NCBI RefSeq assembly: GCF_001438845.1
Contig: NZ_JQCL01000080.1
Coordinates: 365,472 to 429,471 of the forward strand
DNA from: Lactiplantibacillus xiangfangensis
GTDB lineage: Bacteria > Bacillota > Bacilli > Lactobacillales > Lactobacillaceae
Direction: 5' to 3'
DNA length: 64,000 nucleotides
The position numbers were made by a program, and so were the translations under genes. Under the pieces are notes generated by a model. The model was not told where the DNA came from, searched no databases, and saw only the letters and a list, made by a program, of their open reading frames with translations. The first letter of the stretch is position 1. The number at the start of each line of letters is the position of its first letter. Shown piece after piece: positions 33,600 through 42,339 of this stretch.

Positions 33600-34478
33600 T
33601 TAGTCTTTGATTTGACCCATAACTTCATCAACGAAGTTGTCAGTCTTCTTTTCGATTCCTTCACCAACTTCGAAACGAACGAAGGTGTTGACCTTACCAC
33701 CCTTTGATTCAACAAAGTGTGAAACGGTTTGGTCAGAATCCTTAACGAATTCTTGGTCGTCTAAGCTAATTTCTGAGAGCCATTTGTTCAAACGGCCTTC
33801 AACCATCTTTTCAACGATTTTTTCAGGCTTGCCTTCGTTTAAGGCTTCCTTAACCAAGACTTCTTTTTCATGTGCTAACGTTTCAGCAGGCACTTGTGAA
33901 CGGTTAACGTATTCTGGGTTAATCGCAGCAACGTGCATGGCAACGTCTTTAGCAGTTGCTTCATCAGCGCCGTCCAAGACAACTAAAACACCGATTAAAC
34001 CACCGTTATGCAAGTATGAACCAAAGTTTTGGTCGTCGCCCTTTTCAATCACTTGGAAGCGACGTAAGCTGATCTTTTCACCAGTAACTTGAGTCGTTTC
34101 GATAACGTCATCTTTAACAGTCCCATTGGCCGTCTTCAATGCTAAAGCATCGTCAACCGTCTTTGGTTCTTCGGTAGCAATCTTGTCGGCAAGTTCAGCA
34201 ACTAATGCCTTGAATTTGTCAGTTGAAGCAACGGAGTCAGTTTCGCAGTTAACTTCCACGATAGCAGCTTTATTGCCTTTAACAGCAATGGCAGCCATCC
34301 CTTCAGCAGCAACGCGGCCACTCTTCTTTTCAGCTTTAGCAACGCCCTTTTCACGTAAAACGTCAACGGCTTTTTCCATGTCGCCTTCAGTTTCAACTAA
34401 CGCCTTCTTAGCGTCCATCATACCAACACCGGTTTTGTCACGGAGTTCTTTAACTTGTGCTGCAGAAATCTTTGCCAT
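33600..34478 (-). CDS. tsf: Elongation factor Ts
   Basis: 292 residues. The N-terminal [19 protein letters not shown] UBA segment ([18 protein letters not shown], about 10-27) and the core motif [10 protein letters not shown] (about 74-83) identify the EF-Tu nucleotide exchange factor. It follows rpsB with a hairpin in the 104-base gap. Confidence 0.98.
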   Translation of the reverse strand: MAKISAAQVKELRDKTGVGMMDAKKALVETEGDMEKAVDVLREKGVAKAEKKSGRVAAEGMAAIAVKGNKAAIVEVNCETDSVASTDKFKALVAELADKIATEEPKTVDDALALKTANGTVKDDVIETTQVTGEKISLRRFQVIEKGDDQNFGSYLHNGGLIGVLVVLDGADEATAKDVAMHVAAINPEYVNRSQVPAETLAHEKEVLVKEALNEGKPEKIVEKMVEGRLNKWLSEISLDDQEFVKDSDQTVSHFVESKGGKVNTFVRFEVGEGIEKKTDNFVDEVMGQIKD

Positions 34479-34510
34479 AGTTTACTCTCCTTTGAGTAGG
34501 TAGATTTTAG

Positions 34511-34566
34511 ATAAAAGGCTGCCCTCAAAATCAGGCCGATGAGGTCCGCGATTTTTTAGACAGCCT
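34511..34566 (-). terminator. Partial terminator/processing hairpin between rpsB and tsf
   Basis: Minus-strand AGGCTGTC ... GGCAGCCT stem with a long loop, followed by TTTTAT. tsf has no clear own promoter, so read-through is expected. Confidence 0.6.
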
Positions 34567-34582
34567 AATTATTTCGAATTAA

Positions 34583-35383
34583 TTATTTGTCAGACTTTTT
34601 ATCATTGTCGCCTTCAACGGCTTCAACGATATCTTCCAATGAGTCAGCAGACTTTGCGTCTTTGGCACCCTTGAATGAGTCTTCAGTAACGTCTTCGTCT
34701 TCACCTTGACGACCTTCAATGACAGCGTCAGCCATCTTAGAAGTGATCAAACGTACGGCACGAATAGCGTCGTCGTTTGATGGGATGATAACGTCGATGT
34801 CATCTGGATCAGTGTTGGTATCAACCATCGCTACGATCGGAATGTTCAACTTTTGAGCTTCCTTAACCGCAATTTGTTCCTTGCGAGGGTCAACGATAAA
34901 GATAACGTCTGGAATCCGAGGCATATCTTCGATACCGCCAAGGAATTTTTCAAGCTTAGCACGTTGCTTGATCAATAATGAAACTTCCTTCTTAGGTAAA
35001 CGTTCGAAAGTTCCGTCTTCTTCCATCTTCTTTAAATCTTTAAGACGCTTGATCCGAGTTTGGATGGTGTTCCAGTTAGTCAAAGTCCCACCTAACCAAC
35101 GATGGTTAACGTAGTATTGACCAGCACGGGTAGCTTCTTCTTCGATTGAGTCTTGGGCTTGTTTCTTAGTCCCAACAAACAAAATAACACCATCGTCAGC
35201 TGCAGCATCCTTAACGAAGTTGTAAGCTGAATCGATCATCTTAACCGTCTTTTGTAAGTCAATGATGTAGATCCCGTTACGTTCCGTAAAGATGTATGGT
35301 TTCATCTTTGGGTTCCAGCGACGAGTTTGGTGACCAAAGTGGACACCGGCTTCAAGCAATTGTTTCATAGAAATAACAGCCAT
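34583..35383 (-). CDS. rpsB: 30S ribosomal protein S2
   Basis: 266 residues from ATG 35383 behind TTGGAGGA. Family markers: [19 protein letters not shown] at the N-terminus, [11 protein letters not shown] (about 93-103) and GIPVVAMVDTN-like [20 protein letters not shown] (about 185). An acidic C-terminal tail (residues about 225-266) is present. First gene of rpsB-tsf. Confidence 0.98.
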   Translation of the reverse strand: MAVISMKQLLEAGVHFGHQTRRWNPKMKPYIFTERNGIYIIDLQKTVKMIDSAYNFVKDAAADDGVILFVGTKKQAQDSIEEEATRAGQYYVNHRWLGGTLTNWNTIQTRIKRLKDLKKMEEDGTFERLPKKEVSLLIKQRAKLEKFLGGIEDMPRIPDVIFIVDPRKEQIAVKEAQKLNIPIVAMVDTNTDPDDIDVIIPSNDDAIRAVRLITSKMADAVIEGRQGEDEDVTEDSFKGAKDAKSADSLEDIVEAVEGDNDKKSDK

Positions 35384-35500
35384 GATAAATGTTCCTCCAA
35401 AAAATTTGTTTTGCTCATCCCCATGCCTCACTTGATTACGGAACCCTCCCGGGCACTACCATAACCATCACCATGGGTGTGAAATTGGTTTTAACACCGA
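35384..35500 (-). promoter_or_regulatory. rpsB 5' leader, possible S2 autoregulatory RNA
   Basis: About 115 bases between the promoter and rpsB. It can fold GGTGT...ACACC, and carries the G-rich runs GGTGATGGTTATGGTAGTG and CCCGGGAGGG. Ribosomal protein leaders of this length are often autoregulated; that is inference. Confidence 0.4.
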
Positions 35501-35505
35501 AAATT

Positions 35506-35534
35506 AGTATAACGAAAATTAACGCCCCATGCAA
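35506..35534 (-). promoter_or_regulatory. rpsB promoter
   Basis: Minus-strand TTGCAT (35529-35534) and TATACT (35506-35511), spacer 17. It is back to back with the plus-strand HAD promoter. Confidence 0.85.
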
Positions 35535-35551
35535 GCTATTTTACCGGTAAT

Positions 35552-35579
35552 TTGTGATTTGCCCGAAGTGTGTTAGAAT
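35552..35579 (+). promoter_or_regulatory. Promoter of the HAD hydrolase gene
   Basis: TTGTGA (35552-35557), 16-base spacer, TAGAAT (35574-35579), followed by AGGAGG before the start at 35609. Confidence 0.7.
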
Positions 35580-35608
35580 ACTATCTCGCATAGGAGGCTC
35601 AATTCAAC

Positions 35609-36331
35609 ATGATAAAAGCCATCATTTTTGATCTCGATGATACGTTGTACGATCAAAAATCTCCCTTCGTCACTGCATTGTCCGAAACTTTTTCACGGCC
35701 CTTGTCGGCTGACGAAGCGGCTCAAGTTTTCAAACGGTTCCATGATTTTAATGATCAAACTTTTGACCAAGTTAAAGACCAAACACTGAGTCTTGAAGCT
35801 TGGCAAACCGCGCGGATTCGCCACGCGCTGTCCCAGTTGACCACGGAACCCATTAGTACGGATTGGGCAATCCAATTTGAAATGGCGTATGAAAATGCGC
35901 TATCTAACATTCAGTTGTTTGCTGGCTTACCAGCGACGTTGACCCGTCTCAGTCATTGTTTTGAAATCGGCATCATTACTAACGGTCCCGCTCAAATTCA
36001 ACACAATAAGTTACATCAATTGCAAATTGAGCACTACGTCCATCCCGACCACATCTTCATCTCTGAAGAACTCGGAATTGCTAAACCGGATCCGTCGATT
36101 TTCACAACCTGGGCGCACCAGGTCGGTATTAAAGCTAACGAGGCCGTCTACGTGGGCGATAACGCCTCCCTCGACATGACTAGCGCCAAACATGCTGGTT
36201 GGCAAACGTTTTGGTTCAACCACCGTCAAAATGACCAAGTTAAGCCGACGGTGATTCCCGACCAGATTATTCAGAGTCCTGAAGAACTCAACGAATTATT
36301 ACTCGCGCTACTCCAAGCAGCAACGCTGTAA
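35609..36331 (+). CDS. HAD superfamily hydrolase (subfamily IA, YjjG-like)
   Basis: 240 residues. Motif I is FDLDDTLYD (nucleophile and acid/base aspartates, about residues 7-15), motif II GIITNGP (about 116-122), motif III lysine in GIAKPDPSIF (about 153-162), motif IV VYVGDNASLD (about 175-184). The helical cap between motifs I and II suggests a small phosphorylated substrate, for example a nucleotide. YjjG-type nucleotidase activity is a guess from resemblance. Stand-alone gene with its own terminator. Confidence 0.9.
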   Translation: MIKAIIFDLDDTLYDQKSPFVTALSETFSRPLSADEAAQVFKRFHDFNDQTFDQVKDQTLSLEAWQTARIRHALSQLTTEPISTDWAIQFEMAYENALSNIQLFAGLPATLTRLSHCFEIGIITNGPAQIQHNKLHQLQIEHYVHPDHIFISEELGIAKPDPSIFTTWAHQVGIKANEAVYVGDNASLDMTSAKHAGWQTFWFNHRQNDQVKPTVIPDQIIQSPEELNELLLALLQAATL

Positions 36332-36381
36332 TCCATAAAATATTTACCCATCTGTATTTATTTTTAGGCATTCACGCCGCA

Positions 36382-36424
36382 TTCCCTAATCCACCACATT
36401 TGGTGTGATTGGGGAATTTTTTTG
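36382..36424 (+). terminator. Terminator of the HAD gene
   Basis: TTCCCTAATCCACCAC / GTGTGATTGGGGAA stem followed by eight T residues. Confidence 0.9.
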
Positions 36425-36452
36425 TGCCCATTGTTCCACTTTTAGCGCACAC

Positions 36453-36497
36453 AAAAAAACGACACCACCCGTGACTAATGTCCTGAGTCGTGCCGTT
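36453..36497 (-). terminator. ldhD terminator
   Basis: Minus-strand AACGGCAC ... GTGTCGTT stem (one G-T pair) followed by a run of seven T, 20 bases past the ldhD stop. Confidence 0.75.
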
Positions 36498-36517
36498 CAA
36501 TTAAATCTCAATCAAAA

Positions 36518-37516
36518 TTAGTCAAACTTAACTTGCGTGTCAGCTTTACCAGTTTCGATGAATTGTTTGTTGTTATCCATTGAGATGTGCACCATGTTGT
36601 GAACAGCTGGTTCCGTGTAGAACGCAGTATGTGGTGTAATCAAAACGTTGTCGCGGTTGAACAAGTTCATGAAGACCTTGTCATCAATCGTTTGACCTTC
36701 AAGATCCTTGTTGAAGATCTTAGTTTCGTATTCATAAGTGTCAAGGGCGGCACCGGCAATTTTGCCACTGTCTAAGGCCTTGATCAAGTCTTCTGAATCA
36801 ACGAGCGTACCACGAGCAAAGTTCAAGATGTATGAACCATCTTTCATCTTGCTGAATGCGTCAGCATTTAACATGTGGTAGTTATCCTTCAAAGCAGGAA
36901 CGTGTAAAGTAATAACGTCAGCTTGGGCGTATAATTCGTCCAAGGTGTCAACGTACATACCTTCTTTGTCAAGTTCAGCGTTACGGTAAACATCGTAACC
37001 GATAACTTTAGCACCGAAGCCCTTGAAGATGTCGATAGCGGCACGGCCGATACGACCAGTACCAACAACACCAACAGTCATCGTGTTTAATTCTTTAGCG
37101 ATGTCTGGTGCCCAACGGAAGTCTTGTTTAGCCAACTTCTTGTTGAACTTAGGGGTTTGGCGTAATAATTGCATCAATTGTGTAACTGATAATTCAGCAA
37201 TCGCATTTGGTGAGTATGCAGGCACGTTAGAAATGTTTAAGCCACGGGCCTTAACAGTAGGAACGTCCACGTTGTCAACACCAACGTTACGAAGAGAAAT
37301 GTTCTTAACACCTTCGTCAGCTAACTTGTTTAAAACAGCAGCGGTGTAATCCTTTTGTTGGTATACATCGGCACCGTCAAAGCCTTTAGCTAATTCGGCA
37401 GTTTCTTCAGTAAGTAAATCTGGAACTAATTTAACTTCAACGTCTGGGTTTTCTTTCATCCATGTGTCGAAGAAAGGACGTTCGTCATCACGTACAGCAT
37501 ATGCAATAATTTTCAT
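36518..37516 (-). CDS. ldhD: D-lactate dehydrogenase (NAD-dependent)
   Basis: 332 residues from ATG 37516 behind AGGAGGAA. D-2-hydroxyacid dehydrogenase family: Rossmann motif GVVGTGRIGRAAIDIF (about 150-165), catalytic Arg in LNFARGTLVDSE (about 232-243), the Glu near LDTYEYE (about 258-264) and His in TPHTAFYTEPAVHNM (about 294-308). It reduces pyruvate to D-lactate to regenerate NAD+ at the end of fermentation. Length and sequence are those of L. plantarum-group LdhD. Monocistronic, TATAAT at about 37555. Confidence 0.97.
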   Translation of the reverse strand: MKIIAYAVRDDERPFFDTWMKENPDVEVKLVPDLLTEETAELAKGFDGADVYQQKDYTAAVLNKLADEGVKNISLRNVGVDNVDVPTVKARGLNISNVPAYSPNAIAELSVTQLMQLLRQTPKFNKKLAKQDFRWAPDIAKELNTMTVGVVGTGRIGRAAIDIFKGFGAKVIGYDVYRNAELDKEGMYVDTLDELYAQADVITLHVPALKDNYHMLNADAFSKMKDGSYILNFARGTLVDSEDLIKALDSGKIAGAALDTYEYETKIFNKDLEGQTIDDKVFMNLFNRDNVLITPHTAFYTEPAVHNMVHISMDNNKQFIETGKADTQVKFD

Positions 37517-37600
37517 TACAAAAATTCCTCCTATATATTGATACATTAAATATTATAACAGTAAATGTCAGAAAAAGTATGACAAATTATGAAAACTTTG

Positions 37601-37882
37601 CTAAATATTCACATTGTGAAGTGCCAAGTATTTTAACTTGGCAGCTCTCGACTGATGTTTGAAGGCATATTCAGCTTTCAAGGCAGATGACTTGTCATTG
37701 AAAACTTCATGATAAATTAATTGTAAAGGTCGCCGAGTACGGGGCCGAGTATACTTGGCGCCCTTCCCCGCATTATGAGTCGCGAGTCGGCGCTGCAAGT
37801 TATCCGTAAAGCCGCCGTAAAGGGTCTGATCGGCACATAGCAGGACGTAGAAATAGTAGTTTTTAGTTGTTTTAGTTACCAT
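37601..37882 (-). CDS. GIY-YIG domain endonuclease-like protein (YazA type)
   Basis: 93 residues from ATG 37882, overlapping the trmN6 3' end by 11 bases; the longer frame upstream is a shadow of trmN6. The domain reads [20 protein letters not shown], a variant of the GIY-YIG pattern (Y-V-L then Y-G-G). The catalytic-type arginine (LQRRLATHN) and the glutamate of LKAEYAFK follow. Such small UPF0213 proteins commonly sit next to this methyltransferase gene in Firmicutes; cellular role not established. Confidence 0.9.
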   Translation of the reverse strand: MVTKTTKNYYFYVLLCADQTLYGGFTDNLQRRLATHNAGKGAKYTRPRTRRPLQLIYHEVFNDKSSALKAEYAFKHQSRAAKLKYLALHNVNI

Positions 37883-38624
37883 AGAGGAGCTGGTGCACCT
37901 CTTTTCCATACGTGCCATCCGCTTGATAGACAATGACTGGTGGTACCACCCGGACACCATTGGCCTTACCGTCCTTGATCATTTCAATCAGTACCATGTT
38001 AGCTTCCCGATCTGCTTTTGGGTGTACAAACCGCAACCGTTTAGGCGCCAACCGGTGGGCAGCCATCGTTGCAAATAAGTCGTCTAACCGTTCCGGACGG
38101 TGCACAAAGTACGCTTTACCGTTCATTTTCAGTAAGTCACTCGTCACCGCCATGATCTGGTCTAAGTTAGCGGTCAGTTCATGACGGGCAATGGCTAAGT
38201 GTGGATTAGGATTTTTGACACTGCTTGGCTGGTTTTTAAAATATGGCGGGTTACACAAGACGGTATCAATCGAATCCTTCGCCAATTGCGTCGTCACGTT
38301 CAATAAGTCTTCATTTAACACCGTGACCTGTTGATCTAAATCGTTGAGCGTCACACTCCGTTGTGCCATGTCGGCCAAGCGCGGCTGTAATTCAACCGCG
38401 GTAATGTGGCCATGCGTTCGTTCGCTAACAAACAAACCGACTGCCCCGTTGCCCGCGCACAAATCAACAATCTGACTCTTGGCAGTTTTGGCAACCTGTG
38501 CAAACGCGCCTAACAAGACAGCGTCAAGTGAAAAGGCAAACACTTGAGAACTCTGAATAATTTGAATGTTTTTACTATATAGTTGGTCAATCCGCTCGCC
38601 AGCGTTTAACGCTACTTGGGTCAT
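37872..38624 (-). CDS. trmN6: tRNA1(Val) (adenine-37-N6)-methyltransferase-like (TrmN6/YabB)
   Basis: 250-residue class I SAM methyltransferase. Motif I is [13 protein letters not shown] (about 47-59) and the catalytic motif is NPPYF (about 119-123), as in N6-adenine enzymes acting on tRNA. It is coupled to the downstream GIY-YIG gene, the yabB-yazA arrangement. Confidence 0.9.
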   Translation of the reverse strand: MTQVALNAGERIDQLYSKNIQIIQSSQVFAFSLDAVLLGAFAQVAKTAKSQIVDLCAGNGAVGLFVSERTHGHITAVELQPRLADMAQRSVTLNDLDQQVTVLNEDLLNVTTQLAKDSIDTVLCNPPYFKNQPSSVKNPNPHLAIARHELTANLDQIMAVTSDLLKMNGKAYFVHRPERLDDLFATMAAHRLAPKRLRFVHPKADREANMVLIEMIKDGKANGVRVVPPVIVYQADGTYGKEVHQLLYGN

Positions 38625-38737
38625 AACGTGACCCCCTTCTCTAAAAATATCATTGCAAGCATACCATATAATCTACTTGCAGAATTTCAAAAATTTCGTC
38701 ATACTGTGAGCAGTTATTTAACGAAAGGAAGATCGTG

Positions 38738-39373
38738 ATGTTTTATTCATTTATGCGTGGCCTCGTTCGGCTGATCGTCACCCTCATTAACGGTCGTCCC
38801 CGTTTTCAGGGACGCGAAAATTTGCCAAAGGGCACTTATATTTTAGTGGGCCCGCACCGGACTTGGTTCGACCCGCTGTACTACGCACTTGCTGGCAGTC
38901 CCATGAAGTTCAGTTTTATGGCCAAAGAAGAACTCTTTAAAAACCCCGTATTACGCTACATTTTAAAGCACGCTAACGCTTTTCCAGTTGATCGTAATCA
39001 TCCTGGTCCGTCCGCAATTAAGACGCCCGTTAAGTTTTTACGCAAGGGCAGCCTTTCCTTGATCATGTTCCCATCCGGGACTCGTCATTCACAGGAACTA
39101 AAGGGTGGCGCAACGGTCATTGCTAAAATGGCTGGTGTACCGCTAGTCCCAACGGTTTATCAAGGTCCGCTTACTTTCAAGCGCTTATTCAGCCGTCAAA
39201 AAGTTACCGTTCGCTTTGGCGAGCCGATTTACGTTGACCGTAAATTAAAGCTCGATGACGCCGGCCAAAAAACGATTGAACAGCAGATGCTGGCCGCTTT
39301 CGATAGTCTCGATCAACAAATTGATCCTGACTTCAAATACGTCGATCCAGCGACTCAAAAGCACGCCCAATAA
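38738..39373 (+). CDS. plsC: 1-acyl-sn-glycerol-3-phosphate acyltransferase
   Basis: 211 residues from ATG 38738 behind AAAGGAAG; a GTG sits one codon upstream. The HX4D motif is in VGPHRTWFDPL (about 38-48). Motif III reads MFPSGTRHS, with Ser in place of the Glu of the usual PEGTR, and VPLVPTVYQG is motif IV. It adds the second acyl chain to make phosphatidate, the substrate of CdsA encoded elsewhere in this window. Confidence 0.93.
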   Translation: MFYSFMRGLVRLIVTLINGRPRFQGRENLPKGTYILVGPHRTWFDPLYYALAGSPMKFSFMAKEELFKNPVLRYILKHANAFPVDRNHPGPSAIKTPVKFLRKGSLSLIMFPSGTRHSQELKGGATVIAKMAGVPLVPTVYQGPLTFKRLFSRQKVTVRFGEPIYVDRKLKLDDAGQKTIEQQMLAAFDSLDQQIDPDFKYVDPATQKHAQ

Positions 39374-39388
39374 GGACGTGCTTTTTTA
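39360..39388 (+). terminator. plsC terminator
   Basis: GCACG ... CGTGC stem overlapping the plsC stop, followed by six T residues. Confidence 0.75.
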
Positions 39389-39450
39389 TAAACTTTAGAA
39401 AAGTGTGTGCTTATTTATAGAAGCAATCGCACTTTTTTTACGCTGAATCA

Positions 39451-39481
39451 AAAAAAGTACCGGAAATTTTCCAGCACTTTA
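39451..39481 (-). terminator. yneF terminator
   Basis: Minus-strand AAAGTGCTGGAAA / TTTCCGGTACTTT followed by a T run. Confidence 0.8.
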
Positions 39482-39500
39482 TGGCCTAAACATAGCGACA

Positions 39501-39737
39501 CTATTTGCTATCGTTACGTGAGGCAGCCTTCATTGAGTTCAACATCTGGTGCAACTTCTTCTCGGATGGGCGCTGACCCATTTGCATCATCATGCTGCGT
39601 AGCATTTCTTCACTGATCGGTGGGTTTTGTTTCAAGTAGTTTTGCATGTAGTGCCGCGCACCAAAGAAACCACCAGTCAACCCAACTAAAATGCCAAGGA
39701 CCACAATTAAGATCCAAACACCTGTAGATAAAGTCAT
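39501..39737 (-). CDS. yneF: YneF family (UPF0154) small membrane protein
   Basis: 78 residues: one N-terminal membrane helix (about 7-27, ending GGFFGARHYMQNYL) then the conserved cytosolic tail NPPISEEMLRSMMMQMGQ and PSEKKLHQM. The role is unknown. It lies in the same yneF/ynzC/lexA neighbourhood as in other Bacilli. RBS GGGAGGGAA. Confidence 0.93.
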   Translation of the reverse strand: MTLSTGVWILIVVLGILVGLTGGFFGARHYMQNYLKQNPPISEEMLRSMMMQMGQRPSEKKLHQMLNSMKAASRNDSK

Positions 39738-39796
39738 TCCCTGTTCCCTCCCTTATTACAGTCTTCAATAAACTAGTCTACACAAATTAATAATAA

Positions 39797-39832
39797 AAGA
39801 AAAGGAAAATTTGTTATTCGACAAATTTTCCT
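39797..39832 (-). terminator. ynzC terminator
   Basis: 12-base perfect stem AGGAAAATTTGT / ACAAATTTTCCT with T-rich tail on the minus strand, eight bases past the gene. Confidence 0.88.
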
Positions 39833-39840
39833 GAAAACGG

Positions 39841-40080
39841 TTAATCATTCCGCAAGCCCCGTTCGCGTTGAATATTGCGAACTTTTTCTGGTGTAACTTC
39901 TTTACCCTGCTTGTCAAAAACTTGTAGCGATTCAACTTGTTGCCGAAAACCGGCCCGAAATTCCTTTAAGTACTTCTGACGTAAATCCTTACGTTCAACT
40001 TCTTCTAATTCGGTTAAGCCCTCAGCCTTCGCTTTGTGGGCTAACTCGTTGATCCGATTTAATAATTCTTTTGAAATCAA
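39841..40080 (-). CDS. ynzC: YnzC family (DUF896) protein
   Basis: 79 residues from TTG 40080, chosen because AAAGGAG lies nine bases upstream; a 22-codon upstream extension runs through the promoter. Helical hairpin family: INELAHKAKAEGLTELE then RKDLRQKYLKEFR. Function unknown; in B. subtilis it belongs to the SOS-linked yneA operon next to lexA. Here too it is divergent from lexA. Confidence 0.92.
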   Translation of the reverse strand: MISKELLNRINELAHKAKAEGLTELEEVERKDLRQKYLKEFRAGFRQQVESLQVFDKQGKEVTPEKVRNIQRERGLRND

Positions 40081-40107
40081 TGTAAGTGCTCCTTTCAAAA
40101 CAAGAAT

Positions 40108-40136
40108 AGAATACACGAGAACTGACCCTAAATCAA
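40108..40136 (-). promoter_or_regulatory. ynzC promoter
   Basis: Minus-strand TTGATT (40131-40136), 17-base spacer, TATTCT (40108-40113). Confidence 0.75.
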
Positions 40137-40154
40137 TTAAAAGCATTTGTCAAC

Positions 40155-40168
40155 CGAACATTTGTTTG
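40155..40168. promoter_or_regulatory. LexA/DinR operator (SOS box)
   Basis: CGAACATTTGTTTG, close to the Gram-positive SOS box (GAAC-N4-GTTC, one mismatch). It overlaps the lexA -35 by three bases and lies 19 bases from the ynzC -35, so LexA could control both directions. Confidence 0.8.
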
Positions 40169-40194
40169 AAAGCGTCAAAAAGCTATGCTACAAT
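40166..40194 (+). promoter_or_regulatory. lexA promoter
   Basis: TTGAAA (40166-40171), 17-base spacer, TACAAT (40189-40194). Confidence 0.85.
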
Positions 40195-40235
40195 TGGGAT
40201 AAATCATAAAAGAAAATATTAAATGAGGTGCCAAG

Positions 40236-40865
40236 ATGAGTAAAACATCGGAAAGCAAACAAATGGCCGTTCTTCGTTTTATTTATGAACGCGTCAATGA
40301 AAAAGGATATCCGCCAACCGTACGTGAAATTGGCGAAGCCGTTGACTTATCTTCGACTTCAACCGTTCACGGCCACATTGCACGACTAGAAAAGAAAGGG
40401 TTCATTGAAAAGGACCCAACGAAGCCCCGGGCAATTGAAGTCACAGCTGCTGGTTTTGAAGCCCTCGGCGTTGAAACGACGCCCCATCAGATTCCCGTAC
40501 TTGGAACGGTTACCGCCGGCCAACCAATCTTAGCCGTTCAAGACGCCACCGACTACTTCCCAATTCCAAAGGACTTGGAATCTTTTGGCGGGGACCTCTT
40601 CATGCTGACCATTCGTGGTGAAAGTATGATCAACATTGGAATCTTAAACGGCGACCAAGTCATTGTTCGCCGTCAGAGTTCCGCTGATAACGGCGACATC
40701 GTCATTGCAATGACCGACGAAAATGAAGCCACGTGTAAACGGTTCTTCAAAGAGGCTGACCATTACCGGTTGCAACCAGAAAACGACACGATGGCCCCAA
40801 TCATTTTAAATGATGTTTCAATTTTAGGTAAAGTTGTCGGCTTATACCGCGATATGCTCTATTAG
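40236..40865 (+). CDS. lexA: SOS repressor LexA
   Basis: 209 residues, RBS GAGGTG. The winged helix spans residues 1-70 ([24 protein letters not shown]). The autocleavage site Ala-Gly is in [10 protein letters not shown] (about 90-99). The catalytic serine is in TIRGESMIN (about 127-135), and the lysine is within [11 protein letters not shown] (about 167), C-terminal to it. RecA-stimulated self-cleavage derepresses DNA repair genes. The upstream SOS box indicates autoregulation. Confidence 0.98.
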   Translation: MSKTSESKQMAVLRFIYERVNEKGYPPTVREIGEAVDLSSTSTVHGHIARLEKKGFIEKDPTKPRAIEVTAAGFEALGVETTPHQIPVLGTVTAGQPILAVQDATDYFPIPKDLESFGGDLFMLTIRGESMINIGILNGDQVIVRRQSSADNGDIVIAMTDENEATCKRFFKEADHYRLQPENDTMAPIILNDVSILGKVVGLYRDMLY

Positions 40866-40879
40866 CCCGACGATTCAGA

Positions 40880-40911
40880 GTCAACCCATTTACGGGTTGG
40901 CTATTTTTTTA
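40880..40911 (+). terminator. lexA terminator
   Basis: CAACCC-ATTTAC-GGGTTG stem and a run of seven T; the run overlaps the 3' end of the convergent gene. Confidence 0.85.
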
Positions 40912-41542
40912 GGCGTTTTTGGGCTTCTCGCTGGGCTAGTTTCGATAAAGGCACCGTGGCTAAGGTCGCTTTGACCCATGCCGGATCCGTTTTCGCATAG
41001 TCTCTAAGTGCCCAACCAATCGCCTTTTGAATAAAAAAAGCGTTGTCGGCGTGATTTAGCTCGATTGCGCGTCGTAAATAATCTTTATCAGTGGCACCCT
41101 TCCGACCTAACTGGAGCGTTATTCCAACCCGACGTAGCCATAAGTCATCCGCCGTCAGGAATTGTGAACCCAAGTCAGCTAGCACTGATTGCTGAAAGAT
41201 CCATGTCGCTATAACTTTGCGCCAGGCGTCCACACTATCCCACCACGGTTTAACAGTCACTTGCTGCACACACCATTGGATCTGTTCAGGCGTTAGTCGC
41301 CGAACATTCGCCAGCGCAAGGTCAATTGCAACGTACTGATATTCACGGTACGGTTGTTGATAGTAAAACGCCAACCACTGGCTCAGCTCTTCTGAAGAGC
41401 GTTGTTTGCTTAGCCGTTGGATTGGTGCGGTCAGTTGACGACGTTCAGGGCTTTTGACTCCCAAAAAATCGAACTGATCACGCATATAGGCGGCCATTGC
41501 CGGTTGGTTTTCTGGATGACTTGGTAAAAATAAGCTTGGCAC
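40901..41542 (-). CDS. DNA alkylation repair protein (AlkD-like HEAT-repeat glycosylase)
   Basis: 213 residues with the AlkD family pattern: Tyr/Trp-rich HEAT repeats, including KPWWDSVDAWR (about 113) and FIQKAIGWALRDYAK (about 183-197). AlkD removes bulky N-alkylated bases without base flipping. Start GTG 41542 is weakly supported; an ATG 15 codons in is the alternative. Convergent with lexA, a fitting but not necessarily functional neighbourhood. Confidence 0.88.
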   Translation of the reverse strand: MPSLFLPSHPENQPAMAAYMRDQFDFLGVKSPERRQLTAPIQRLSKQRSSEELSQWLAFYYQQPYREYQYVAIDLALANVRRLTPEQIQWCVQQVTVKPWWDSVDAWRKVIATWIFQQSVLADLGSQFLTADDLWLRRVGITLQLGRKGATDKDYLRRAIELNHADNAFFIQKAIGWALRDYAKTDPAWVKATLATVPLSKLAQREAQKRLKK

Positions 41543-41663
41543 CCTACCACTTCCATTCTGCTATTTTTAGGACTTTTACACATTATTTTCCAATTCTATA
41601 CCGGAGAGCGAACAGTTCAATGGTATAATAGTTATACTATTTCAAATGTCGGGAGTTGGTCTC

Positions 41664-42293
41664 ATGTTATTCTTAGCCATTATTGGCTTACTTGTTTTTT
41701 TATTAGCTCTATTTTCGGTCATTTCTGCTCGTCAAAGTGGCGGGGGCTGGAAGTTTTTAGCCGGAGTTGCAATTTTAAGTGCCTTGGTGACCGGCTACGC
41801 AATCGTTAAGTTACCTTATTGGCCATACAACCAAAAATCGTCGACTACGGCCAAAAAGAAAGCCGCTTCTTCTTCATCAGTCACCAATAAAAGTAGTCGG
41901 GCTAAGTTAGGCTCCTCACAAGTCATCTTCAATGAGGAAAGCCAAAAACGGGCCGCTGCCACCACAAAATTGAAGGAAGAAAACATCCTTAAACAGTTAC
42001 AAAGCAACTATAAGGGTGTTGGCACGGTTGCGTTTAACAAAGCTTCTAAAACCTTCACGATTACCCCAACTGGAAAAAAGTACGTTAAATCACTAAAAAT
42101 CATTAAAGCGCACCCCACGGATAATCAAAAGGCCATTACAACCATTACCACTAACTTCAAATCATTATCGAAATCCTTGAAAAAGAACCTGACTTCTGGC
42201 TATACCATTCGGTTACTCGAACCCGATAAAACCGACGCCACGCTAGTTAGCGTTAAGGACGGTCAAGTCATTACAAACAATTTAAACAAATAA
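41664..42293 (+). CDS. Hypothetical membrane-anchored protein
   Basis: 209 residues from ATG 41664 behind GGGAG at eight bases; an earlier ATG at 41646 lacks a site. Two membrane helices at the N-terminus (about 2-22 and 33-52), a Ser/Lys-rich linker (SSTTAKKKAASSSSVTNKSS) and a small extracytoplasmic or cytoplasmic domain with KTFTITPTGKKYVKSL. I do not recognise the family. Monocistronic with its own terminator. Confidence 0.75.
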   Translation: MLFLAIIGLLVFLLALFSVISARQSGGGWKFLAGVAILSALVTGYAIVKLPYWPYNQKSSTTAKKKAASSSSVTNKSSRAKLGSSQVIFNEESQKRAAATTKLKEENILKQLQSNYKGVGTVAFNKASKTFTITPTGKKYVKSLKIIKAHPTDNQKAITTITTNFKSLSKSLKKNLTSGYTIRLLEPDKTDATLVSVKDGQVITNNLNK

Positions 42294-42296
42294 GTA

Positions 42297-42339
42297 AAAG
42301 CTTGTCAGACCAAATCATTGGTACTGGCAAGCTTTTTAT
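42297..42339. terminator. Terminator between the membrane protein and mvaS
   Basis: AAAAGCTTG ... CAAGCTTTTT stem that can serve both convergent genes. Confidence 0.8.

Noticed and set aside
37607..37620. TTCACATTGTGAA palindrome near the ldhD promoter, reminiscent of a Rex box
   Set aside because: Half-sites are in the reverse order to Rex and the sequence is explained by the last codons of the GIY-YIG gene.
41606..41618. GAACAGTTC as a second SOS box
   Set aside because: The spacer is one base instead of four, so it does not fit the LexA operator.
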